NCBI GenBank assembly: GCA_963575745.1
Contig: CAUYUJ010014563.1
Coordinates: 305,932-350,931 of the forward strand
Direction of reading: 5' to 3'
Source: Prorocentrum cordatum
Taxonomy: Eukaryota > Sar > Dinophyceae > Prorocentrales > Prorocentraceae
DNA length: 45,000 nucleotides
The notes beneath the pieces were generated by a model. The model was not told the DNA's origin, made no database searches, and was given only the letters and a program-made list of their open reading frames with translations. This document shows positions 23,785-33,500 of this stretch, piece by piece. Numbering within the stretch: the first letter of the stretch is position 1; every line of letters begins with the position of its first letter. The translations under genes were made by a program, and so were the position numbers.

Positions 23785-23957
23785 GAAGGAGGAGGAGGAA
23801 GAGGAGGAGGAGGGGGAGGAGGAGGAGAACGACGACAACGAGGCCATTCCCCGTCTCGGGCCCAAGGGCGCCCACACACACACGCACACACACACAACCA
23901 CACACGCGCGCGCGCACGCGCACACGCACACACACGCACACACACACACACACACCA
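23785..23957. repeat. (GAG)n and (CA)n microsatellites
   Basis: GAG/GGA repeats at about 23787-23830 and CACA/CGCG alternating repeats at about 23868-23955. Confidence 0.95.
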
Positions 23958-24289
23958 AAACACGAATCGACAACATAGGTGCAATCAAACGGGTCGTTTT
24001 GTCCTGATTCCGCTTCTCTCGCCCCCTCCTTCCCCCCAACTCCCTCGCCCCCCTCGTCTGTCCTAGCGCGAAGCACCTCGCAATCTGGTAAAGAAACGAG
24101 GAGGACAAGAGGAGGAACGGAACGCTGCGACGACGACGAAAAAGACGACGACAACGGCGACGACGCCGCCGACGCCGACGACGAGACCAGTGCAAACCCA
24201 AGACTGCAATCAACCTTCCCTCCAAATTGCCTCTTCACAAATCACTTTCAACGATCAAAGAAGAACCACCCTCCACCCGTGAAACCCTT

Positions 24290-24545
24290 GCAGTTGCTAA
24301 AACGACTGCACGCGGCGCTACAGAGATAACCACCGCGCGAAAGCGGACCAGACTACATCTATGAAACTTTTTTATGTGAGGGAAACAAAAAGGCGCGCGG
24401 CACCTAAGCGAGAATCACACGTTGAAAGCGGCCCGCCCTCCAGCCGCAAAACTCCTACAACTTGAAAACGAATGCGCGCGGCGCTAAGGTAAGAGCCACA
24501 TTTTGAAAGCGGCCCGCCCCCCACCCTGTGAAGCTCTTGCGCATT
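24290..24545. repeat. ~80-bp tandem repeat, three diverged copies
   Basis: GCGCGCGGCRCYTAAG-type phrases occur at about 24307, 24391 and 24475. Each is followed by TTGAAAGCGG or GCGAAAGCGG and a pyrimidine-rich segment, giving a period of about 83 bp. Confidence 0.65.
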
Positions 24546-24659
24546 TCAGCGGAAGGATGGCGAGGAATGTTCAGCCCGCCCTATCAACACGCCTCGGGGC
24601 GCGACAGAAGTGACGCAAAGGCTCGCCGACGACTTCTCACAAGAACTCGGGCATCCAAA

Positions 24660-25200
24660 AAGGTTACGCGCATCATTCGCGCAACACTTCGATGGTTACG
24701 CGGATCCGCGTAACACTTCGTTGTTACGCGGCGTCTCTCTCGAACCAACTCAGCGGGGGGGGAGAGAGTGTGGTCGCTGAGAGCAGCGTGTCTCGCCAAC
24801 TCCTGTGAATTGCAGGCTTGGGGGCGAAGGGGCGAGGTGCTACGCATATGACACGCGTAACACTTCGAAGTGTTACCGATGTGTGCCGCGGGTTTCACCA
24901 AACTCGGTGCTTGTACATCTTTCAAAGCAAAGCGTTGCGCGCATCTGTGCCGCCATTTTCACCACACTGTGTCTTACAGGTTTGAGGGCGAGTTCTTACT
25001 CGCGTCGGTCGCGTAACACTTCAAAGCGTTACGCGCGCCAGCCCCATAAAGGGCGAAGTACTACGCGACGGACGCGCGTGAAACTTGAATATGGTACGCG
25101 CATCTGCGTCGCGGGACGCACGAACCCTGTTTTGAACAACTTCGAAAACGAACGGTCACGCGCATCGGTCGCGTACCCACTTCGATTGTTGCGCGCATCA
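24660..25200. repeat. cluster of GCGTAACACTTCG palindromes
   Basis: At least six imperfect palindromes of 24-30 bp share the plan GCGTAACACTTC...GTTACGC: 24678-24702, 24706-24731, 24853-24877, 25011-25034, 25073-25101 and 25170-25196. The core at 24857-24876, GTAACACTTCGAAGTGTTAC, is a perfect 20-bp palindrome. Arms differ between copies, but pairing is mostly kept. Confidence 0.7.
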
Positions 25201-25799
25201 GCAGCGTCAAAAACATTGCTGCGAGCATCCATCTCGCAACGACCTATTGCAACGCAGGTGTGTTGCAGCGCACGTCCAAATAATGTAGGAAGGAGGTCGC
25301 TCAGGTTTTCCTTGGTCTCGGGGATGCGCGTCGGTCTCCTCATCATGCTTCTCTCTTCCTCAGGGAGACTGTGCGCTCATGGCCCTCTGAGAGATCATTG
25401 CTAGAAGTTCTCGTGAGCGCGCGGGCGACCTGTGTCTGCTGTTTTCCGCCTGCGCGCCACAGAGCGTTGTGTTATACTGCTCGACGCATGGCTGCTTCAA
25501 GGGAAGGTTCATCAACAGTGGGCGCTTTCCTGTTCGCCCCCACAACGTCCCAATAGCTTCCCGACGAGACAGCACTGCATCTCTCACAATGTTGTTGCAC
25601 TGTGCAACGAAATCACACTGGCATGGCGCAGCGCCAATTCAAAGGAGATACAAAAATACACTCAAATCCAACCACTAATCTCCACCATCCCCTCCCCCGA
25701 CTAAGCCAGCATTTAATCAGAAGTGTCAGCGGGCCTTCCTGGACCTCCCGACGGGGCCGGAGCCACTAGGCTCCGTTACCACTGTGGAGATCACAGTGG
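25201..25799. other. intergenic DNA, nothing recognised
   Basis: Mixed-composition sequence with no supported feature. Confidence 0.4.
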
Positions 25800-25960
25800 C
25801 AAGATAGGAACGGGATCCGCAGCGAAAGAGGCTGCACTCTCCTCTTTCTCACGCGCGCTCGGGGCGGCGCTCACGGCGCGCCACAGTAATTACCCAAGGG
25901 CCCTGCGAGCCGAGAGGCGGCGGCAGGGCAGCGGTGGAGAGAGCGGCGAGGGAGGAGGGG
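25800..25960 (+). repeat. dispersed ~160-bp repeat, copy 2
   Basis: Direct-orientation partner of 13540-13700. Part of the phrase GCGGCGCGCCACA is changed to ACGGCGCGCCACA here. Confidence 0.75.
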
Positions 25961-26147
25961 CTAGAACAGAAAGAGCAAGCATGCGTCGCCTCGTTGTTCG
26001 ATGGACTAGCCCTCCTACCCTCCCAATCCCAAGATACCAGGTGCCCGCCCCGCTCGTCCCATGGGCGGCCACGACGCACCGCGCCGACGCTGGCCAGGCC
26101 CATCCCCGGCCCGGGGCCAGTGGACACACAATCTCGGAAGCTGGGCG

Positions 26148-26306
26148 AGGGCTGGCAAGTCCGTGGCTGCCAAAACGGTCCTGCCAGAAGAGAAAAACAA
26201 AGTCCCGTCATAAAACTCAGCGCGCTCAGTAGTAAACGGGCTGCTTCCCGGAAGAACAGAGCAAATTCCCAGAGCTCCGTTTTGGCAGCCACGGGTTTGC
26301 CAGCCT
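26148..26306. repeat. inverted repeat, ~31-bp arms
   Basis: GGCTGGCAAGTCCGTGGCTG followed by CCAAAACGG (left, from about 26148) is inverse to CCGTTTTGGCAGCCACGGG followed by TTTGCCAGCC (right, to about 26306). There are two or three mismatches and a spacer of about 95 bp. It could be a small foldback element. No target duplication was identified. Confidence 0.65.
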
Positions 26307-26796
26307 TCGCATGGCTTCTGACAATCCTGGCTTGGTCAAGAAAGCCCGTGGCCGATTCTGGAAACCCTGGGTCGAGACATTCTGCCTTCTCGCTCTTGCT
26401 TCTGCCAGCAACCGTGCCGCTGCGAGCGGCCCTCCGCACAGGGCGAGACGCGCGGAAGGCGAGGCCGCTCCTGGAACGCCCTGCACAGCTACTGGTCCTG
26501 GGCCCCGGATGGGCCCGGCCAGAACTGGCGCGGCGCAGATGTTCGCACAAGTTGCACGCGGTCGCCGTCAACCCAGAGTTACGACGTTCTGAGTCTCCCG
26601 GACGGGACCCCTGGCAATCCCAACCACTTCCCCAGGGCTGGCTCTGCTGAGGGCCCCGGGTCCCGAAAGCGACCCCCGAGGCGCCGAAAACAACGAGGAG
26701 CCACAGCCTCGCCCTCAACAAGAAGGCGCTCGATGTCTCGTCCTCGGGCACGGGGTCCAGGGGCGCCCGGCCAGCGGCTGCCGGCAGGGCCCCGGC

Positions 26797-27060
26797 GAGG
26801 ACGAGGCCGACGAACGCCGTCAGCGAGGCGGCAAGCGTGGCCAGCACCAGGCCGGGGGCGACGAGGGCCCAGCGGCGGGGTGGGAAGGCGCGGTGCAGCC
26901 ACGGGGCGACCTCGGGCGGCCACATCGGCAGGACCAGCACCCACACGGTGAAGTATGCGAAGGCGGTGGCCGACGCCTGGAGGCCCCCCCGAAGAGGATG
27001 CGCCTCGGACAACGCACGATCGGGTGATGGAGCGTTTTGACGTGTTCGACATTTCGACAT
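26797..27060 (-). CDS. DPM2: DPM2-like protein: dolichol-phosphate-mannose synthase subunit 2 (partial)
   Basis: DPM2 is a small endoplasmic-reticulum membrane protein. It stabilises the catalytic subunit that makes dolichol-phosphate-mannose for N-glycans and GPI anchors. Here the frame encodes two hydrophobic helices joined by a short loop. FAYFTVWVLVLPMW ends helix 1, and a loop with HRAFPPRRWALVAPGL leads into helix 2 (VLATLAASLTAFVGLVL). This matches the DPM2 plan: an F-x-Y-[YF]-T-x-W-V-x-x-LP motif, then a loop with a bulky-residue-proline-arginine pair, then the second helix. The ATG at 27060-27058 leaves about 25 residues before helix 1; another ATG is at 27096. The normal protein ends soon after helix 2. 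Here the frame stays open far beyond without similarity, so the 3' end is either spliced or lost. It lies 74-79 bp from the end of the retrotransposon, on the same strand. Confidence 0.65.
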
Positions 27061-27133
27061 TGGGCGGAAGGGGAGGGGGGAAGGCGACCTCTGCATAGCG
27101 TGACCGCTTGCAACAGTGCGTCATGTGGGGGAG

Positions 27134-27138
27134 ACTAC
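27134..27138. repeat. target-site duplication, left copy (ACTAC)
   Basis: ACTAC directly abuts the left LTR. The same five bases abut the outer edge of the right LTR at 43457-43461. Confidence 0.9.
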
Positions 27139-27423
27139 AGTCGAAAACGCACTGGTAAGCTTAGGTATATATTACGCCTTAGGCGCTCCCATATCCCAGG
27201 CTTTGGCTCATATCGCATGAGCAAGAGAGCAAGACGAAGCATGGGATCTGGAGTAAAGGATAGGATGGGCATCGTCAATGGAAAAGGTATTTTCCGATCT
27301 CAGATACAAGTCGCGCGCCTCGGTGAGGCACAATCACATATTTGGCCGGGCCCGGCTTGAGCCAGGCACGGCAGCGGTACATGCTCGATTTATACCTCGC
27401 CTTTAACCTTCTCCGTTTAAAGT
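27139..27423 (-). repeat. 3' LTR (285 bp)
   Basis: Matches 43171-43456 except for five transitions and one single-base indel. On the coding strand it begins ACTTTAAACGG and ends GTTTTCGACT, so it lacks the usual TG...CA termini. A TATAAAT lies on the minus strand at 27394-27388, pointing toward the DPM2-like frame. Confidence 0.95.
27388..27394 (-). promoter_or_regulatory. TATA-like box in the 3' LTR
   Basis: TATAAAT on the minus strand, the same as in the 5' LTR. If active it would direct transcription leftward through the DPM2-like ATG, about 330 bp downstream. Confidence 0.4.
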
Positions 27424-27527
27424 CGGAGGGGGAGGAGACGAGCAGGCACCGCACTTCTACATTATGCGGAAAAACAGTGCTAAGCAGCAGCGGCTGCCTA
27501 CAAGGAAAGGGCGCGCGAGTAGCCTCG

Positions 27528-30500
27528 CTACCGGCGAGTTTCCTCGCTATTAAAGCGCACCTGCCCGCGGGTTTCCCCGCTAGCTCGGGAGGCAGGGCCG
27601 TCCTGAGACGACCTGCCCGCCCTATACGGTGCATGTTTCTTCAGCTCGTGCTTGAAGGATTGCTGGCCGGCCATTACTTGTAGGAGCAACGCGCGGTCAA
27701 TACTACCTTTGGTATGACCATCGGCAGTCATATCCCGCGTGTCACACCATTGAACGCTTTCAACGATTCCGCGCTCCATCATCTGGCGGATCCAGCTAAT
27801 GTGCCCAAGCAGAGTACATTCTGTGGGCTTCTTCAGATCTTTGCTAGACAAAGACTTGAAGACAGACTCGGCATCAATAGTCAGAGTGACTTTGATACAT
27901 AGACCACCCATTTCCAATATGTTCTTTAACTGTGTGGGGGTCAATGGTCCCGAGTGTAGCTCGTGGAGCGTTACAATGGTCGGGTAGCAGTCTTCCAAGT
28001 TGTGGGCTGCTGCCAGTGTTTCCGCAGAGTAGCTCGAACGCACCTGCAGTCGATGAGACTTGCAGTATGCGTCCACCAGGTGCACGACGGGTTTCCCCGC
28101 TTGCGTGTGGCCACGCCTCAGCAGGTTAGCCCCGCGGATACCATAGCCTTTGACTTCGTCGTCTTCATCTCCATTGAGACGGCGATAGCCAGAATCGCTA
28201 TGCAGGTCGACTTCTCCTGTTGGGGTCATAGCTTGATACACGATCTTCTTCGGACCTGCCTGTAGTTTCCTGGTAACCGCGTTTAGTCGTCGTACCTGGA
28301 TGTTTGTCGGTTCCTGGATACGTTGTAGTGAGACAACATAGACCATCAGCCATACCTGCGTGATCAACGCATAGGCTAGAGCGCCACGGAGACTGACGAA
28401 CATATCAGAAATCGTCTTTGTCGCTTTGCTCTCAGGATCAGCTCCTGTGAGTTCTGGATGTGTGATAGGACGAAGCTGCTTGATGTATTCGTCCTGATCA
28501 AGAGTGACGCTCCCATCATCGGTCTTGTTATACCGAACGGCACAGTTTGTGTATGTGTGCTTGTTCAGTTTGCACTTCCCAAACGTATCTTCAACACACT
28601 TGACATACTTGTCAATAGCCTCTTCCTTCCCAGTCATATTGATGTCATCAACGTGCTTGGCTGTCAAGAGGTTTGAGCTCATCTCGAACTCTTCGTCGTA
28701 TGAAGTAGGCTGTAGCCCAAAGCTCCTAGTGATGGACCTGAGCTTCAGCGAGAATGCCCTGGGAGCATCCTTCGTGCCCGTCCCCGGCTTCAGACACCGA
28801 AGACAATGCTTTGATTCGTCATATGACTCAAAGCCTGGCAGTGTGCGAAGGACAGCTGCTGACCCAGGAGGTAGTGTGAAGCACACCACACGCTCTTTCT
28901 CGCCCGTTGCCGCGGCGAGCTCGCTATAGGTCAGTCCCTTCAAGAAAGCCATGTTGATGTCCAGGGAAGCGATGATCCAAGCTTTGTTGCATGCAGCAGA
29001 ACTTGCGAGCAGTCTCTGGCTTGACCTCCTTGCCGTGCCAGAGAAGGCTTCGACATCAAAGGCTTCAAGGTCCATGAAGCCACGGAGTACCAAGCGTAAC
29101 CTGATCGTCCTTTCCATTTCGCCCTTTTCGTTCTTGACAAACTTCCATTTGTATACGTAGCGTGACGTCATGATGTTAGACGCTTTGCTCAAGTCAGTCA
29201 TCTGGAAGCATTTGTTGTCAAGCCAAGTCTTCAATTCTGTGTAAAGGGCTTTGGAAACTTTGACCGGATTTGCTTGGATGTCGGCCTTCGTGAGTAGATC
29301 GTCTTCCTTGACGACCACGGCACGTTTGGAGGCAGCACTAACGTATACTCGCATAGTTGTGACGCTGCTGTCATCCAACAATCGGCGTTGCTGCTCGGAC
29401 AGGACGACTTTGGACATGTCTGCTGTGAAGCAGAGCTCGATGTACTTCCCGTGCTCATCGGAGTCCAGATCATATTTGCTATCCGGATCCGTGGAGCATA
29501 AAGGAACGTAGTAAGAAGTGTCCATGTCGTATCCTGGCGGGTGACCCCGCTCCGGCAAGTGGCCTTGCACATCTTCACAGGTCGTAGAGACTAACACACA
29601 CTGTGTGTCTGTCATGTATGTGGGAACTGTATGCATGACTTCTTCTGTGTCAGCTTCAAGGAGTGTTCTGTCATCCATCAGTTCAGCATACCACGACTTC
29701 AAGACAAAGGCATCCAGATCTTCTTCTGTTTCCTCTATGATGGTCGGGAGCCGACCATCGTTCTCCGCAGGAGGCTGCTCAGGAGCAGCTGCTGGAGGTG
29801 ACTCGCTTGGTGGTGGACCATCAGCGAGTTCCTCAAACTTAGTGAGGTCTCGGTCAAATCCAGCAGGCGGCTTCCTGGATTTAAGACACTGGATGATGCG
29901 TGAGTGTGTAGATCCTGTGATGTCGTAGATGTTCAAGGCAGTGCCATCAGCTTCATAGTAATGAAAACCAGGGGTCACATCATTATCATAGTGCACTAGT
30001 GTACAGCTGTCTGCATAGGGTGCAGCAGGCAACTTCGTCAGGCTCTTGGCAAGTCGTACAGCAACAACGTTTTCAATACGAAAGTAGTTGCGTATGAGGT
30101 ACTGAAGAGCCAAGTGCACCTTAGGCGAAAGTCGGCTCGCAGCAGTCATCTGCAGCCGACCCTGTTTCGCTGGTAGATATCCGAAAGTCATGGCGGGTTT
30201 CCCCGCTGGCAGACCGGCAATAAAGGCCAATACTGTCCGAAGGGCCGTATTGTCCGATCCTATCTCGCGGACCATAAGTGCTTCGATGTACAGCGTGTGT
30301 CGTGTGTCAGGATACTGTACTCGCACCTCGCGACTGCCGACCTTCACGATGACCTGGCCTCGGTCAGGTTCGTTGCGGATGACCGGGTATGGACCACTCC
30401 ATCCACCCCAGTCGTCTTTCGTGGTGGTCGGGCGATGATAGTCCACGAGATCTCCCTCTTTGTAGTGAAATTCACCCGTAGCAGTAGTCTTCGTACGGAG

Positions 30501-33500
30501 AGCCCTGTTCGTCTTGGCAACCGCAGTGGCCTGCGTGATTGCCTCCAGACTAACCCTCCTGATTGTTTCCTCCCTTGAGTGATCTGATGATTCAGCGGAC
30601 TGATCATGATCCAAGACAGGGAAATCGGGAAGCATAGCTGGTTGTCTGCCATACAGCGCATTGTACGGAGACACTTCATTGTAGAAGGTAAATGCGTTGC
30701 TGGCAAACAAGGCTTCATGTAAAAGACGAGTGAAATTCAGAGGAATATTTAATCTATTCAATTCTTCTCCCATCACGTGTATGAGGTGTCGCAGGATGCC
30801 GTTCCTAGCTTCGATAGTCGTGGCGTGTTGGCCACGCGCTCGGATACGAAGCTCTGTTCCCTTAGCCTTAAGGATGGCCTTTGCTGTATCGTTATTCAGT
30901 GCTCCTTCCCCATCGGAGTATAAGATTTTAGCAGGGCCATGTTGCATCCAAGTTGTATGATAGGCATCGAGAACAGTATGCATGGTCTTATCAGGAATCT
31001 CTGTGCCAGCTGCCCAGCGAATACAACGGTCGATGATGTGAAAAACAATATGTTCCTGTTTGTAAAAGAAAAGATCACATTCGACTTCCTCGTTGAAACG
31101 TCCTGGCAGTGACACAGAAGGCATCACCGTGTTGCCTGGTTTGTCCCAGGCTCGACATTCTCTACACGAGTCGCAAATGCCTTTGATCAGACTCAAACGG
31201 GTTTCACCCAGACCAACCTTGGTTAGAATCATCCGCATTTTTGGCTCCTTGGCATGAAACCATCTCAAGTGGAGTTTGCGGAGTTCTCGCTGCACTACAG
31301 CTGGGTCAAAGCTGCGCAGGTTTTGGAGGCTGAGCTGAACGTCGAAGCGAGTCCAATCAGGGAGCCTTGGCCTTGGCCTCGGCTCTGCTTGAGGCTGCGG
31401 CGGTGGTGGAGGATCTCCTCCCTCCATGCGTCCGCGCCTTGCTGCAACTTGTGGCAGTCTACGGTGATCGTCAGAGCTGCCAGCGCCAGTGTTGCCACCA
31501 TTAGCCCCTTCGGCTCTGGTGATGTCATGGCTGCTGGCGCCTGCGGTTGGATCGCCCTCACCAGGCCGTGGCGGCCTAGGCGCGCGTATGCGCGCTCTCG
31601 CGGCCGGCGCCGCTTTTGCGGCTGGCGCCGCTTCTGCGGCTGGAGCCGCTTCCGCGGCTGGCGCCGCAGGAGCGGCTTGCCCCGCCGGGCGCGGCTGGCC
31701 AAAGTTATCTGGCAGCTTCCATTTTTCGGCGAATCTGCATTGGCCAGATATCTTGGTGTGGTGAGGATTGCTCTTCTGATATTCCTTCTTACAGCTTGGA
31801 CAGTCCCAGTAGTATGGTTCAACATCATACCACCGACACATCTTCGGATCCCTGCTGTGCTTTGGTGATTGCTTGTAGTTGTTGTCCACACAGCCAGGGC
31901 ACCCAAGACCGCCAGGTGGTGGTCGCCAGATTTCTCCGTTTGGGTGTCTCCGGATTGTTGGGTCGTCCAAGTCGTAGCCAGCACTGTTTGTTACGAACGC
32001 ATAGCTGCGTTCGCGATTCGCGAATGGATCGCGACCGTAAGCAAACAGGTCTTTGGCGATTTGCACCGCATCAACGATCAGCGACTGCATTCTGTAGGTA
32101 TACTGTGCCGCCCTTGCTAGTTCTTTGTTACAAGCATTGGCGTGCACATGATTACCTGGACAACGCTTGCCTCTGAAAGGTGCCAACAACTCTTCTTTGT
32201 TTGCCATCATCTGTGTTGGCTTGCGGATGTATTGTCCAAATGAATCTTTGAGACCAGTCGTGCACTGATCAATAATCGTTTGGCAAGTGACCTTGCGTTG
32301 TGCCAGTTCCTTCCATGGCTGGATCTCATCCACCCACGTGCCCATTGGTTGTTCCCTGAGAAAGAAACGTCTTAGGTCGTCTTGTAATAGAGCGACTGTT
32401 CCACAGAACGTGATATGAGGCAGGTCCTCTTTGTGGTGTTTAAGCCACGTATCATGATTGACCTGTGCATTGAAATAGGAAGGAAGTCCAGTAGTTCTGC
32501 AGCTTGGCTGCAGAATCGTGATCTTGACAAAGCAAGTCTTGAGGTAGTGGAGGACTGCTCTTTGTACTTCCGAGTTTCCAAGGTCAACCATAGATATCTT
32601 GTCAAGGTTCCCGCCTGACGAGAGTCCCCTCTTGAAGGCTAATATGGATATACCACCCTTGCCCCCACATAATTCAAGCATGTCCACTTGATTGTTTCTG
32701 CCGTAGCATAACGACTGGACCATCGAGAAGACATCAGCATGTGAGTCAGCGGGTTGCCCCGCCGGTAACATCATGAAGATGTCCTCTGATTCGCTGTCCG
32801 AGTCCGAGTCGTCAAGAGGAACGTCGTTGAAATATGTGGAGCAGTCAAGCCCTTTGAGGTCCTCTCCACAGTCGTCGTTACCGTCTTCCACTTTCTTCGG
32901 GACTTTCTTCGGTTTGATGCCGGCTTCTTTGTCAGCTTTCTGCTTTTCTTTCTGTTTTATCCTGGCATCAGTGGGCAACGCAGTTTCCGCGGAGAGATCC
33001 GCTGCGGAGGAATCCGCTGTTAAGTCAGGAAATGGCGGAATTTCAGGAAAGTTGTTGGTGGGTCGCGTTTGGCAACGCTCAATCGAAGGGGGAGGAGATC
33101 GATCGTCATCGACGATCGCCACACGCTTTGGGCGCGGCCTTCGCGACTCACCGTCGCCATGAAGAACTGGAGCCGGAGGCTCCCAGCATAGCCGAGTACT
33201 AATGTTTGTAACCCCATCAGGTAATGGAGCTACATAATTGTACCCAGTTGGCTGTTCCTGGATTCTGATATCTTGAACGATCTTATTCGCGTCCAGGTCG
33301 GTCGTGACTCTACGAACAACATGGTCCCATTGAGGGCCCTTTTGGGGACATTGGACGTAGTGTCTTACCTTTTTGTCAACGCGAGTACACACACTGAGGT
33401 GCACCGCACTCCGCTCATTCCTGATCATGTTGGCTTTATCGAGTTGATCAAGGAAGCGTGCAATGATGATAGCCAAAGTTTTATGCCGAAACTCGGCACG

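Larger units (their letters stand above)
27567..33017 (-). repeat. same 14-nt hairpin family in the Pol frame
   Basis: Examples on the + strand: 27567-27580 (coding-strand loop GAAA), 29537-29550 (GTCA), 30193-30206 (GAAA), 32749-32762 (GCAA), 32989-33002 and 33004-33017 (loops TCTC and TTCC, stem GCGGA/TCCGC). A run of GCGGC/GCCGC copies lies at about 31600-31670. Phases vary more than in the Gag frame. Confidence 0.85.

Noticed and set aside
24660-25200. CRISPR-like array
   Set aside because: Repeats are short, degenerate and irregularly spaced, there are no associated genes, and the genome is eukaryotic.
27195-27215. TTTGGCTCA on the + strand of the LTR as a second spliced-leader relict
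   Set aside because: Only nine bases match, on the antisense strand, with a non-matching 5' part. Probably chance.
31254-31868. + strand frames within the retrotransposon (for example 204 codons here)
   Set aside because: Shadows of the intact minus-strand Pol frame, Trp/Arg/Leu-rich with no domain.
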